A stretch of DNA of 64,000 nucleotides from an uncultured bacterium (GTDB lineage: Bacteria > Planctomycetota > Phycisphaerae > Phycisphaerales > SM1A02), in the NCBI GenBank assembly GCA_903891095.1, contig CAITDI010000035.1:31167-95166 (forward strand), given 5' to 3'. Positions 7,809 to 16,263 of the stretch are shown one piece after another. How positions within the stretch are numbered: the stretch's first letter is position 1; each line of letters begins with the position of its first letter. The notes under the pieces are model-generated. The model was given only the letters and a program-made list of their open reading frames with translations. It was not told the origin of the DNA and did no database searches. Position numbers and translations under genes: made by a program.

Positions 7809-8660
7809 ATGCCTCCCGAAACCCGCGCCAACGGACACACCACGAACGACGACCGCGAGCGGATCGACCGCTTCGAGGGCGCCTACAACCGCATCGACCG
7901 CGAGATGGGGCGGATCCTCGACGACACGCGCGACGGTCGCCGGCGCGGCTTCGCGAGCTCGGTGCGGCAGATCGCCGCGCAACGCAGGCATTTCGCGCGG
8001 CACCTCGACTTCCTGCTCGAGGCGGGCGAGCTGCGGAACGCGCTGGTCCACAACCGCTTTGGCGCGGTCGAGTACATCGCGGTGCCGACGATGGCGACGG
8101 TCGAGCAGCTCGAGGCGATCGACGAAGAACTCCGCAAGCCCACGCCGCTGCGCGCGCTCGCCGCGCGCGAGGTCGTGACGGTCGACGCGCGCGACCGCGT
8201 GGGCCGCGTGCTCGCGCTGGTGCAGGAGAAGGGCTACGTGCGCTTTCCCGTGCGGCTCGACGGGCGCATCGTCGCGCTGCTCACGGCGTCGGGCGTGCTG
8301 CGATGGATCGCCTCGCACGACATCGATGCGTGCGCGCTGCCACCCGTTGCGCGCGGTTCGCGGGCGGTTCCCAGCAAGCCTCAAGGCAAGCTCGACGAGA
8401 CGCTGCCCGTCGGCGAGGGCGAGCGCATCATCTGCACGATCGCCTCGGTGAGCGTGGCCGAAGTCCTCGCGCGCGACCACCGCAAGGACGAGTTCGCGAT
8501 CCTTCCGCGCGACGCGACCGCCGACGACGCGCTCGGGCTGTGGACGAAGAACCCGCGACTCGAGGCCGTGATCATCACCGAGCGCGGCAAGGCCGACGAG
8601 GCGCCGCTCGGGATCGCGACGGCGACGGATCTGATCAAGCTGCTTGAGCAGCGCGGCTGA
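7809..8660 (+). CDS. CBS-domain protein with N-terminal HEPN-like helical domain
   Basis: The 283-residue cytosolic protein ends in a tandem CBS pair (about residues 117-175 and 215-283), modules that usually sense adenine nucleotides. The second contains the typical GIATATDLIKLL ending. The N-terminal 110 residues are helical and highly charged, and contain ELRNALVHNR. Arg76-x4-His81 matches the Rx4-6H motif of HEPN domains, many of which are RNases or nucleotide-binding toxins. Whether this is a true HEPN fold and active is unproven. It follows the DoxX-like gene by 33 nt. An imperfect weak hairpin with a TTTT run at about 8719-8741 may end the transcript. The function is inferred only from domains. 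Confidence 0.75.
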   Translation: MPPETRANGHTTNDDRERIDRFEGAYNRIDREMGRILDDTRDGRRRGFASSVRQIAAQRRHFARHLDFLLEAGELRNALVHNRFGAVEYIAVPTMATVEQLEAIDEELRKPTPLRALAAREVVTVDARDRVGRVLALVQEKGYVRFPVRLDGRIVALLTASGVLRWIASHDIDACALPPVARGSRAVPSKPQGKLDETLPVGEGERIICTIASVSVAEVLARDHRKDEFAILPRDATADDALGLWTKNPRLEAVIITERGKADEAPLGIATATDLIKLLEQRG

Positions 8661-8741
8661 TTGCGCGGCGGGGAACGCTCGCAGCGGACCGCGAGCCAAG
8701 AAAAGGATGATGAAATATATCTGTGATTTTCCAGATTTTCG

Positions 8742-8769
8742 TTGACACTGTTTCGCTGGCTTCTACCCT
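8742..8769 (+). promoter_or_regulatory. Sigma70-like promoter TTGACA-16-TACCCT
   Basis: TTGACA at 8742-8747, a 16-nt spacer, and TACCCT at 8764-8769, ending 6 nt before the ATG at 8776. This is the one clear case in the window where both hexamers are recognisable; the predicted transcript starts at or within a base or two of the start codon. Confidence 0.7.
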
Positions 8770-8775
8770 CCGAGA

Positions 8776-9225
8776 ATGCTCGGACAGATACGCCATCACC
8801 TCGTCTGCCTCCCGATCATCCTGATGACCTGGGGTTTCAATGCAACTGCACATTCACAGGTAGCCACCGAGTGCTTCACATGCGACAGCTTGGAAACACG
8901 AGTTGCCTGCGGCGCAGGAGGGAGCGACGACTGCAGCAGCGCGACAATGACCGTCGCTGGCTACTGCGTGACGATGTGCTCAGACAACTGCCTACCCGTT
9001 AAGGTCCGACGCTGCATTTCTCCGCACTCCCCGGGCGACTTGCGAATCCGCAACACTTGTGCTGACTTTGCGTCAATGCAAATGTTCGCACTCTGCCGAC
9101 GCGAATCGTTGGCTTTCCCCTGCTACTGCGACATGTTCGATCCCAACACCGATTTTGTCATCTATCCCTGCTCGCTCGAAATCCCATACCCCTCTGCGCG
9201 ACCTTGCACAGTGAGCGCAGATTGA
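8776..9225 (+). CDS. Cysteine-rich secreted protein of unknown function
   Basis: I do not recognise the family. The 149-residue product has a signal peptide (about residues 1-28, hydrophobic LVCLPIILMTWGFNATAHS). The mature part carries 14 cysteines in about 120 residues, including CFTCDSLE, CVTMCSDNC and FPCYCDMFD. An even count of closely spaced cysteines suggests a disulfide-stabilised extracellular domain. It lies in a segment (about 8690-10330) with clearly lower GC and more A/T-ending codons than its neighbours, together with the next gene, which suggests recent acquisition. A good promoter sits 6 nt before the ATG. Confidence 0.7.
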   Translation: MLGQIRHHLVCLPIILMTWGFNATAHSQVATECFTCDSLETRVACGAGGSDDCSSATMTVAGYCVTMCSDNCLPVKVRRCISPHSPGDLRIRNTCADFASMQMFALCRRESLAFPCYCDMFDPNTDFVIYPCSLEIPYPSARPCTVSAD

Positions 9226-9304
9226 GCGCCAGACAGCCTCAAACTGCGTTCGGCGGGATTCAGAAGCCGAATGTGCAAAATGATCGAAGGAAGATCTCAT
9301 ACAT

Positions 9305-10222
9305 ATGCAATTTTCAGCGTTGAACTATTGTGCGGCAAGTATGGTCCGCGCGTCCTCGTATTCAGGCATCATCGCTCCTGCCGCTTGGGCTAGTACCTGC
9401 ATGGCGGCGACGACGGCGGCCTCTGTGCCTTACTCAAAGGAAGAGGTGGTTCAGGCAGTCATGAACGCGCACGCTCGCACGCCTGGCTTTTTCGCTGAAG
9501 CTAGGGTCACAACATCAGATCGACAAGGCACGCTCCTGCAATCCCGCACAGAAGTCCTTCGATGTGCCCCGGGGACCTGTCTGTCGATCGAGCGCGAAGT
9601 CGAGGGAACTAGACAGGGTATTGCGAGCGACGGACGATTTGCCTGGAGCTACGCGATCTTTCCGGCTCGCCGTAACGAACAGGCCATCGTCCAGGGTTTC
9701 GCTGAGACGCCGGCGTCTATTCGTCTGGAATCACAACGAACCAACTTGGACATGTGCATGGCGTGGCCGCTCAGCGGAGAGATCGCGGCGAAGGAAAAAG
9801 GTCAGGTCTGCACGCACGGACTGATCGCCTGGCTTTCCCAACCGGATGTGCGGCTCGATCCCGACTGGTGTGCAGTGCAAGGCACGCCGTGCCTTCGACT
9901 CGTCCGGAGTGATCCGACCCAACCGGGGCGAGTGGCTCGCTACTACATCGACCCAGCATCCAACTGGATGCCGCGTCGGTTCGAGTCAGTCGCCGGCGAA
10001 CAGATACTCCTAGAACGAGAAGCGATCCACTTTGAGTGGATCGCTTCTGGGCTCTGCCTGCCCGTGCGCGCGATAGAGCGTGCACCGGTGACGGGCCTGA
10101 CAGTCGAACTCGAAATTCCGCGTGACGCCGACGGTCGTTTCGCGGCTGGCGTTCTCTCTGAGGGGACTGAGGTTCTTTCCCTTCCGCCGGGCGTTGAACT
10201 TCAGCCCGCGCCGCTGCCGTGA
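9305..10222 (+). CDS. Secreted protein of unknown function (possibly LolA-like fold)
   Basis: This 305-residue protein has no family I can name with confidence. The first 40 residues are hydrophobic and small (MVRASSYSGIIAPAAWAS), compatible with a signal peptide; Met13 is an alternative start. The body (YSKEEVVQAVMNAHARTPG, ...GIASDGRFAWSYAIFPARRN...) has the shape of LolA/LppX-type lipoprotein-sorting domains, but this is a guess. AAGGAAG lies about 12 nt before the ATG, so it appears to have a Shine-Dalgarno leader unlike its upstream neighbour. It shares the islet's lower GC. A perfect 14-bp inverted repeat with a 3-nt loop lies inside the coding sequence at 10018-10048. Confidence 0.7.
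   Translation: MQFSALNYCAASMVRASSYSGIIAPAAWASTCMAATTAASVPYSKEEVVQAVMNAHARTPGFFAEARVTTSDRQGTLLQSRTEVLRCAPGTCLSIEREVEGTRQGIASDGRFAWSYAIFPARRNEQAIVQGFAETPASIRLESQRTNLDMCMAWPLSGEIAAKEKGQVCTHGLIAWLSQPDVRLDPDWCAVQGTPCLRLVRSDPTQPGRVARYYIDPASNWMPRRFESVAGEQILLEREAIHFEWIASGLCLPVRAIERAPVTGLTVELEIPRDADGRFAAGVLSEGTEVLSLPPGVELQPAPLP
10018..10048 (+). repeat. Perfect 14-bp hairpin inside a coding sequence
   Basis: AGAAGCGATCCACT at 10018-10031 is followed by TTG and its exact reverse complement at 10035-10048. It encodes the residues around EAIHFEWIAS in frame. There is no T-run after it, so it is not a standard terminator. It could impede translation or be an inserted short palindrome. Confidence 0.9.
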
Positions 10223-10405
10223 TGCGGAAGCGGTGCATTTACCATCGGTAGCGTAACAGCGCTCCGATCAGATTCGAATCCAGGAACGCAGGTCGCCGAG
10301 TTTCGATACGGGCACACTTGCCGGCATACGGGGCCAGCATTCATCCCACACTCCGCGCTTGTCGGCTCGCGACCAAACCACCCAGCACACCGCGACACCG
10401 TGCCG

Positions 10406-11542
10406 TCAGCCGCCGAAACGCGTGCGGATCCGGTCGCGCAAATCGTCGAGCTTCGCGAGCCGCTCGCGCTTTCCGCCGTCGTCGAAGAGCGGCAGCTGCC
10501 CTGCCGTCTCCGTCACGCGGCTCGCGGCGAAACCGCACAGCCGCACCGCGCGCCAGCGCTTGGCGGAGAAGCTCGCGAGCAGCGCGCGCGCCGCGTCGCG
10601 CAGCTCGTGCGTGTGGTCGGTCGGCGACGGGAGCGTCTTCGCGTGCGTGTGCGTCTCGAAGTCGCTGAAGCGAATCTTGATCGCCACGGTCTGCGCGTAG
10701 AGCGACTTCGCGCGGAGGCGGCGCCCGACCTCATCGGCCTGCGCGAGGAGCTTCGCCTCGATCGCCTGCACCGACACGATGTCCTCGATGAAGGTCTCCT
10801 CCTCGCCGACGGACTTCGCGGCGCGGTCGGTCTCCACCTCGCGCGAGTCGATGCCGTGGCTCAGCTGGAACCACCCGCGACCCGCGTCGCCGAAATCGAG
10901 CTCGAGCTGCTTGATGCCCGCGCGCTGCAGGTCGCCGAACGTCGCGTATCCGCGCGAACGCAGCTCCGCCGCCGCAACGGGCCCGACGCCCCACATGCGC
11001 TCGATCGAGAGCGGCGCGAGGCGATCGGCGAGGCCTTCCGCCTCGAGCACGACGAGCGCGTCGGGCTTCTCGAGATCGCTCGCGATCTTGGCGGCGAACT
11101 TGTTGGGCGCGACGCCGACCGAGCACGACAGCGCGAGCTCGCTGCGCACGGCGGCGCGGATCTCCTCGCCGATCCGGCGGCCCGTGCCGAAGATCGCGAG
11201 CGAGTCGGTCACGTCGATGAACGCCTCGTCGAGCGAGAGCGGCTCGATCTCCGGCGAATAGCGCCCGAAGATCGCGTGCATCGCGCGCGACGCGGCGGTG
11301 TACGCGTCGAAGCGCGGCTTGACCACGATCGCCTGCGGACAGAGACGCATCGCCTGCGACATCGGCATCGCGCTGCGGCAGCCGAATTTCCGCGATTCGT
11401 AGCTCGCGGCGCACACGACGCCGCGGCCTTCGCGGCCGCCGACGAGGACGGGCTTCCCGCGCAGCGACGGATCGTCGCGCTGCTCGACCGACGCGTAGAA
11501 CGCGTCCATGTCGACGTGGAGGATGACGCGCGCGCGCTGCAC
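10406..11542 (-). CDS. dinB: DNA polymerase IV (Y-family, translesion)
   Basis: This 378-residue error-prone polymerase bypasses damaged template bases. Motifs in order: HVDMDAFYASVEQRDDPSLR (metal-binding Asp residues, steric gate Phe/Tyr), GVVCAASYESRKFGCRSAMP, SLDEAFIDV (catalytic Asp-Glu), SVGVAPNKFAAKIASDLEKP, helix-hairpin-helix around GVGPVAAAELRSRGYAT, and a little-finger domain. Near the C-terminus AGQLPLF is the classic beta-clamp-binding motif. The start is a GTG at 11542, 16 nt after the stop of the substrate-binding-protein gene, so it may be read from that transcript. No LexA-type box is visible. The roughly 180 bp between its stop and the upstream plus-strand gene holds nothing I recognise. 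Confidence 0.96.
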   Translation of the reverse strand: MQRARVILHVDMDAFYASVEQRDDPSLRGKPVLVGGREGRGVVCAASYESRKFGCRSAMPMSQAMRLCPQAIVVKPRFDAYTAASRAMHAIFGRYSPEIEPLSLDEAFIDVTDSLAIFGTGRRIGEEIRAAVRSELALSCSVGVAPNKFAAKIASDLEKPDALVVLEAEGLADRLAPLSIERMWGVGPVAAAELRSRGYATFGDLQRAGIKQLELDFGDAGRGWFQLSHGIDSREVETDRAAKSVGEEETFIEDIVSVQAIEAKLLAQADEVGRRLRAKSLYAQTVAIKIRFSDFETHTHAKTLPSPTDHTHELRDAARALLASFSAKRWRAVRLCGFAASRVTETAGQLPLFDDGGKRERLAKLDDLRDRIRTRFGG

Positions 11543-11558
11543 GAGGAAACACCTGCGC

Positions 11559-12608
11559 TCAGCGCGCCGTGCCCGCCTCGGTGTCCCACACGAAGAGCGA
11601 CTGCACGTCGGGCATCTGCTTCGCGGTGCCGAGCTCGACGAGCTGCTTGCACATCTCCTCCCAGCGCGCGAAGCGCATGCCGCCGAGGCCGACGCGCTTG
11701 GTCTCGTCGTTCGCGATGAGCTTCGCCTGCTTGTCGGCGGCGAGGTTCATCGCCGCGAGATTCATGCCGGGATTGAGCCGCGTCATCGTCTCGTTGTACG
11801 GCTTGGGATTGTCGAGGTACGCGCGCCAGCCGGCGGCCATGGCCTTGACGAGCTTCTTGCAGAGGTCGCGATGCGCCTCGTAGTAGGCGCGCGTCGTCAC
11901 GACCACGCCGTTGTACGGATCAAAGCCCGAATCGCCGAGCATGAACACGCGCGTCTTGACGCCCTGCAGTTCAAGCTGCACAGGCTCGGATGTGATGAAG
12001 CACTGCGACGCGAGCTTGGGATCGGCCGCGAAACCAGCGAGATTTCCGCTGTACGGCACGACCTTGATCTTGCTGTCGGGGTACTGCTTGCTGATCCACC
12101 TGTAGTCGGCGTGCCCCTGCTCGATCGAGATCGTCGCGTCGGACTGCCAGAGCTCGTTGAGCGTGTTGTACGGCGACGACTCGTGCACCATCACGCCCAT
12201 CGGCGTGCCCTGGTAGACGGCGAAGAGCGCGACCAGGTCGCCGCCCTGCTCGGCGAGCTCGACCACCTGCGGCGCAGCGACGACGGCGAACTCGACCTTG
12301 CCGCTCGCCGCAAGCTGCGGCGCGGGCACGCCGGGACCGCCCTGCACGATCTCGACCTCGATGCCTTCGTTCTGGAAGAGCGCCTTGTCCTGCGCCGCGT
12401 AGAAGCCGCCGAATTCAGGCTCGGCGACCCAGTTGAGCTGGAGCTTGACCTTCTCGAGCTTGGGCGTGGTCGAGCCGCCTTGCGCGACTTCGTTCGGCAC
12501 CGGCGACTTGGCGCCATCGTCGCAGCCGACGAGCGCGGAGCAGACCGCGGCAACCGAGAGGAGTCCGAAGAGGGAGGATGCACCGTTGCGGAGAGCGTTC
12601 AAGAGCAT
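11559..12608 (-). CDS. ABC transporter substrate-binding lipoprotein, NMT1/THI5 (SsuA-like) family
   Basis: This 349-residue lipoprotein has a signal sequence MLLNALRNGASSLFGLLSVA and lipobox LVGC at residues 26-29. The mature part starts KVKLQLNWVAEPEFGGFYAA, the hallmark of the NMT1/THI5 family that binds pyrimidine precursors of thiamine, riboflavin or alkanesulfonate/taurine-like ligands; the exact ligand cannot be read from sequence. It is divergent from the ATPase/permease genes that complete the importer, with 43 bp between starts. TACACT ends exactly 6 nt before the ATG, so the message is probably leaderless despite the export signal. No thiamine (THI-box) or FMN riboswitch could fit in the short gap. 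Confidence 0.9.
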   Translation of the reverse strand: MLLNALRNGASSLFGLLSVAAVCSALVGCDDGAKSPVPNEVAQGGSTTPKLEKVKLQLNWVAEPEFGGFYAAQDKALFQNEGIEVEIVQGGPGVPAPQLAASGKVEFAVVAAPQVVELAEQGGDLVALFAVYQGTPMGVMVHESSPYNTLNELWQSDATISIEQGHADYRWISKQYPDSKIKVVPYSGNLAGFAADPKLASQCFITSEPVQLELQGVKTRVFMLGDSGFDPYNGVVVTTRAYYEAHRDLCKKLVKAMAAGWRAYLDNPKPYNETMTRLNPGMNLAAMNLAADKQAKLIANDETKRVGLGGMRFARWEEMCKQLVELGTAKQMPDVQSLFVWDTEAGTAR

Positions 12609-12614
12609 CCGCGG

Positions 12615-12620
12615 AGTGTA
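12615..12620 (-). promoter_or_regulatory. -10 box (TACACT), leaderless type
   Basis: TACACT ends 6 nt before the ATG at 12608 in the divergent gap with the ATPase gene; the spacer is CCGCGG. Confidence 0.6.
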
Positions 12621-12651
12621 AGGTGCTCGGGAATCCCGCGAAACCCGCACG

Positions 12652-13422
12652 ATGCAGCCGCAGCACCCGACATCCCCGCAACGGCCCGTGCACATCCGCC
12701 TCGCGGGCGCATCGCGCTCGTTCGGAGCGGTCGCGGCGGTCGACGGCGTGTCGCTCTCGATCACGGCGCAGTCGTTCACCGCGCTCGTCGGCCCGTCGGG
12801 CTGCGGCAAGACCACGCTCATGCGCATGATGGGCGGGCTCGAGCAGGCAGACGCCGGCACGGTCGAGCGCGCGGGTGGGACGACGAGCTTCTGCTTTCAG
12901 GAGCCGCGCCTGCTCGCGTGGCGCACGATCGCGGAAAATGTCGCGCTGCCGCTGGAATTCGCGGGAGTCGAGCGGGACGAGCGCCGAGCACGCGCGCTCA
13001 CGGCGCTCGAACTCGTGCGGCTCGCCGACGCGGAGGGGCTCTTTCCGCACCAGCTTTCGGGCGGCATGAAGATGCGCGCCTCGATCGCGCGCGCGCTCGT
13101 CTCGCGGCCGCAGCTGCTGCTGCTCGACGAGCCGTTCGGCGCGCTCGATGAAGTCACGCGCCACGAGCTCGACGCGGAGCTGCGCGCGCTGTGGGAACGC
13201 GAGCGCTTCACCGCGGTGCTGGTCACGCACTCGATGCCTGAGGCCGCGTATCTCGCGGAACGCGTGGTCGTGTTCTCCCCGCGGCCCGCGCGCATCGTGG
13301 CGGACATCGCGACGCCGACCGTCGCGCGCGATGCGCGCGCATGGACGAGCGATGAGATCGGCGCATGCGTGCGCCAGGCGAGCACGGCGCTCCTGCATGC
13401 GATCGAGGAGGCGAGGCGATGA
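12652..13422 (+). CDS. ABC importer ATPase (SsuB/ThiZ-like)
   Basis: This 256-residue ATPase energises the NMT1-type importer. It shows Walker A GPSGCGKTT, Q-loop FCFQEPRLLAWRT, signature LSGGMKMRASIARAL, Walker B LLLLDEPFGALDE and the H-loop Val-Thr-His-Ser (VLVTHSMPEAAYLA). The C-terminus (VVVFSPRPARIVADI) is typical for the SsuB/TauB/NrtD group. Its stop overlaps the start of the permease gene by 4 nt (ATGA), so the two are translationally coupled. The substrate-binding lipoprotein is on the opposite strand immediately upstream. Confidence 0.95.
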   Translation: MQPQHPTSPQRPVHIRLAGASRSFGAVAAVDGVSLSITAQSFTALVGPSGCGKTTLMRMMGGLEQADAGTVERAGGTTSFCFQEPRLLAWRTIAENVALPLEFAGVERDERRARALTALELVRLADAEGLFPHQLSGGMKMRASIARALVSRPQLLLLDEPFGALDEVTRHELDAELRALWERERFTAVLVTHSMPEAAYLAERVVVFSPRPARIVADIATPTVARDARAWTSDEIGACVRQASTALLHAIEEARR

Positions 13423-14273
13423 GCGGCGCGCAGCACCGGCACGCGCAAGGCCACGCGCAAGGCCACTCGCAAGGCCACTCGCAAGGCCACGCGCAAACGA
13501 ACCTGCGCACGCGCGCGATGCGCGCGCTCGCCCCACTCGCGGCCGTCGTCGCCGCGATCGCCGCATGGGCGCTGTTCAAGCAGATGTTCGGCGTCAAGGA
13601 CTTCGTGCTGCCGTCGCCGCTCGGCGTGCTGCACGCGTTTACCGAGGATCCCGCGCCGTTCCTGCGCGGGACGCTGGAAACCGCGACCAGCGCGGGCATC
13701 GGCTTCGCGATCGCCGCGATCGGCGGCGTGCTCGTCGGCAGCGCGCTCTCGCTCTCGCGCGCGATCGAACGCAGCGTGTATCCGCTCACGCTGCTCTTTC
13801 AGATGGTTCCGCTGATCGCGATCGCGCCGCTGCTCGTGATCTGGTGCGGCTACGGCCGGCCCGCGATCGTGGCGAGCACCGCGATCGTCGCGATCTTTCC
13901 CGTGATCGCCAACACGCTCGCGGGACTTCGCGCGCGCGACGCGGGGCTCGACGAACTGTTCGCGATCCTCGGCGCGGGACGGCTGGCGACGTGGTGGAAG
14001 CTCGCGCTTCCGTCCGCGGTCCCGTCGATCGTCACAGGCCTGCGCATCGCGGCCGGCCTCGCGACGATCGGCACGATCTCAGGCGAGTTCATCGCGGCCG
14101 AGGGCGGCGAACGCGCGCCGCTCGGCATGCTGATCATGACCTCGCTGCGTCAGTTCAAGACCGACCGCGTGTTCGTGAGCGTCGTGCTCGCGGCGTGCGT
14201 GGGATTCGCGATGTTCGGCCTCGTGAGCCTCGCGAGCCGGGTGCTGCTCGCGCGCTGGATGCGCGGACGCTGA
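13419..14273 (+). CDS. ABC importer permease (SsuC/ThiX-like) with His-rich N-terminus
   Basis: This 284-residue inner-membrane permease has about six transmembrane helices and the BPD/EAA loop ELFAILGAGRLATWWKLALP, which docks the ATPase. KDFVLPSPLGVLHAFTED at the first periplasmic segment is typical of the SsuC/TauC/NrtB family. The start ATG at 13419 overlaps the ATPase stop. Unusually, residues 4-28 are a low-complexity histidine/glutamine-rich stretch with five AQGH-type repeats encoded by a 12-bp tandem repeat (13440-13499). A metal-binding or simply neutral role is possible. The gene converges on the chemoreceptor gene with a 24-bp gap. Confidence 0.93.
   Translation: MSGAQHRHAQGHAQGHSQGHSQGHAQTNLRTRAMRALAPLAAVVAAIAAWALFKQMFGVKDFVLPSPLGVLHAFTEDPAPFLRGTLETATSAGIGFAIAAIGGVLVGSALSLSRAIERSVYPLTLLFQMVPLIAIAPLLVIWCGYGRPAIVASTAIVAIFPVIANTLAGLRARDAGLDELFAILGAGRLATWWKLALPSAVPSIVTGLRIAAGLATIGTISGEFIAAEGGERAPLGMLIMTSLRQFKTDRVFVSVVLAACVGFAMFGLVSLASRVLLARWMRGR
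13440..13499 (+). repeat. 12-bp tandem repeat, five copies, in coding sequence
   Basis: Five copies of CACGCGCAAGGC (two with CTCG for GCGC variation, the last degenerate) encode His-Ala/Ser-Gln-Gly repeats at the permease N-terminus. Copy-number change would keep the frame. Confidence 0.9.
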
Positions 14274-14297
14274 TGCGGTTCCCGACGCGCGGCGCGC

Positions 14298-16226
14298 TCA
14301 CGCCGCCGTCCTGAACTGCGCGAGCGTTCCCTTGATCGAACCGACCTGATCGCTGGTCTCGCTCGCGGCGGCCGCGAGTTCCTCGCTTGCCGCGGCGTTG
14401 GCCTGCGTGGTCTGGTCGATCTCCTGCATGCTGCCCGCGACGCCCTTGAGCGCGTCGGCCTGCTCGCGGCTCGCCGTCGAGATCGACGTGAGCAGCTGCG
14501 CGACCTCGCGCGAACCGCCGACGATGCGGCCGAAGACATCCTCGACATCGCCGACAAGCTTGACGCCGGTCTCGGCGCGCGTGCCCGATTCCTCGATCAA
14601 CGCGGCGGTATCGCGCGCGGCCTCGGCCGAACGCATCGCCAGGCTGCGGACTTCCTGCGCGACGACGGCGAATCCGCGGCCAGCGTCGCCCGCGCGCGCG
14701 GCCTCGACCGCGGCGTTGAGCGCGAGCAGGTTGGTCTGGAACGCGATCTCGTCGATCACGCGGATGATGCTCGCGATCTTCTCGCTCGACGTGCGGATGC
14801 CGTCCATCGCGGTCACGAGATCCTTCATGCGCGCGGCGCCGCCGTCGGCGTCGGTGCGCGCGCGCTCGGCGATTCCCGAGGCATTGACCGAGCTCTGCGC
14901 GGACTTCGCGACCATTGCGCTGAGTTCCTCGATGCTCGCGGTCACCTGCTCGAGCGTCGCGGCCTGCTCGCTCGCGTCGTTGGCGATCGTGCGGCTGGTC
15001 TCGTTGATCTTCTCTGCGCCGCCCGCAAGGTCGTGGGTCTGCGTGCGCACGGCGTCGATGCTCTTGGCGATCTTCGCGGCAAACGCGTTGAAGCCACGCG
15101 CGACCGAGCCGAACTCGTCGGTGCGCGAATCGTCGAGCCGGCGCGTGAGGTCGCCCTCGCCCGACGCGATGTCCTCGAGTGCGGAACCGACCGTGCGCAA
15201 CGGACGCACGATGCCGCGCACGAGCACGAACGCGAGGCCGATCGCAGCGAGCGATGCGACTCCCGCGGCTCCGGCGATCACGGACAGCGACTTCCCTGCC
15301 TGCGCCTCGGCCTCGGCGCTGCGCGCCGACATGCCCTGCGACGCAACGCCCGCGACCTCGATCGAGAGGTTGATCATCTTCTCGGCCGAGAGTTCGTACG
15401 CGGTCTCTGCCGCGGTGAGCGCGACGGTCTCATCGAAGTACGCGCGGATGTCCTTGCCGAACGTCGCGGTGCACGCGCGTGCCTTGCTCGAGAGCGTTCC
15501 GTCGCCGGCCGCGCTCGGCACGTCGAACGCACCCGTCGCGAGCATGCGCGCGGTCGCCTCTTCCTGCGACTTGAGGCTCTCCTCCATCTGCTTGCGGCAG
15601 TCGTCCGCGGGCGCGCCGTTGCGCATGCGCTCGAGGTGGAAGAGCGCGCCGAGCATGCCGATGCTCGACTCCATGCAGCCGTCGGCGGCCTCCCACTTCT
15701 TGTTCAGGCCGCTGTTCCAGGCGATGTTGGCGTCGGGGTTCTTCTCGAGGTCCTCGACCTGGCCGTCGCCGATCGTCTCGAGCTCGGGGCCGAACGCGAC
15801 GAGCGCCGCGCTCGACGCGGTGAACGCATCGTGAAGGCGCGTCCACGACGCATGGCGATCGAGCAGCGCCGCAAGCTTGTGCGAGTAGTCGTCGCGCACC
15901 GCGCGGAACTTCGCGAGCTGCTCCGCCGGAAGCCGTTCCGCCGCCATGGCCTTGTCGAAGTCCGCGCGCGCAAGCTCGCCGTGCTCGGTCACGTCGGCGA
16001 GATCCTTCTGGTCGTTCGTGCGAAGGAGGCTCGCCACATGGCGCATCTGCTCGCCGGTGTTGCACGCGCCCTCGAGGCTCTTGCCCGCGGTGGTCCACGT
16101 CGGGCCCGAGACCTCGCCAAGATCCGTGCGCAGCTTGGACACGCCCCACCAGCCGATCGCGCCGCAGGCGACGACGAGCGAGATGGATGCGATCGAGACG
16201 AAGGAGATCTTGGTTGCGATTTTCAT
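14298..16226 (-). CDS. Methyl-accepting chemotaxis protein
   Basis: This 642-residue chemoreceptor has an N-terminal transmembrane helix (about residues 8-26), a periplasmic helical sensor domain to about residue 325, a second helix ([21 protein letters not shown]), a HAMP domain ([20 protein letters not shown]) and a long cytoplasmic coiled coil. The conserved hairpin tip reads [20 protein letters not shown] then [18 protein letters not shown], the CheA/CheW interaction site. There is no C-terminal CheR-binding pentapeptide. It lies 37 nt downstream of the OprB porin gene on the same strand and probably belongs to one transcript, which suggests that it senses a compound linked to that porin (inference). 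The start ATG at 16226 was chosen because the hydrophobic segment follows at once. Confidence 0.95.
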   Translation of the reverse strand: MKIATKISFVSIASISLVVACGAIGWWGVSKLRTDLGEVSGPTWTTAGKSLEGACNTGEQMRHVASLLRTNDQKDLADVTEHGELARADFDKAMAAERLPAEQLAKFRAVRDDYSHKLAALLDRHASWTRLHDAFTASSAALVAFGPELETIGDGQVEDLEKNPDANIAWNSGLNKKWEAADGCMESSIGMLGALFHLERMRNGAPADDCRKQMEESLKSQEEATARMLATGAFDVPSAAGDGTLSSKARACTATFGKDIRAYFDETVALTAAETAYELSAEKMINLSIEVAGVASQGMSARSAEAEAQAGKSLSVIAGAAGVASLAAIGLAFVLVRGIVRPLRTVGSALEDIASGEGDLTRRLDDSRTDEFGSVARGFNAFAAKIAKSIDAVRTQTHDLAGGAEKINETSRTIANDASEQAATLEQVTASIEELSAMVAKSAQSSVNASGIAERARTDADGGAARMKDLVTAMDGIRTSSEKIASIIRVIDEIAFQTNLLALNAAVEAARAGDAGRGFAVVAQEVRSLAMRSAEAARDTAALIEESGTRAETGVKLVGDVEDVFGRIVGGSREVAQLLTSISTASREQADALKGVAGSMQEIDQTTQANAAASEELAAAASETSDQVGSIKGTLAQFRTAA

Positions 16227-16263
16227 GTTGTTTCCATTGCTTTCCGCAGGCGAGCCGGGTGGT

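Noticed and set aside
10265..10290. tRNA T-arm-like sequence (GATTCGAATCC) after the 9305 gene
   Set aside because: No acceptor, D or anticodon arms can be built around it on either strand.
12609..12651. Thiamine or FMN riboswitch for the NMT1-type importer
   Set aside because: The divergent gap is only 43 bp, too short for either aptamer, and no THI-box motif is present.
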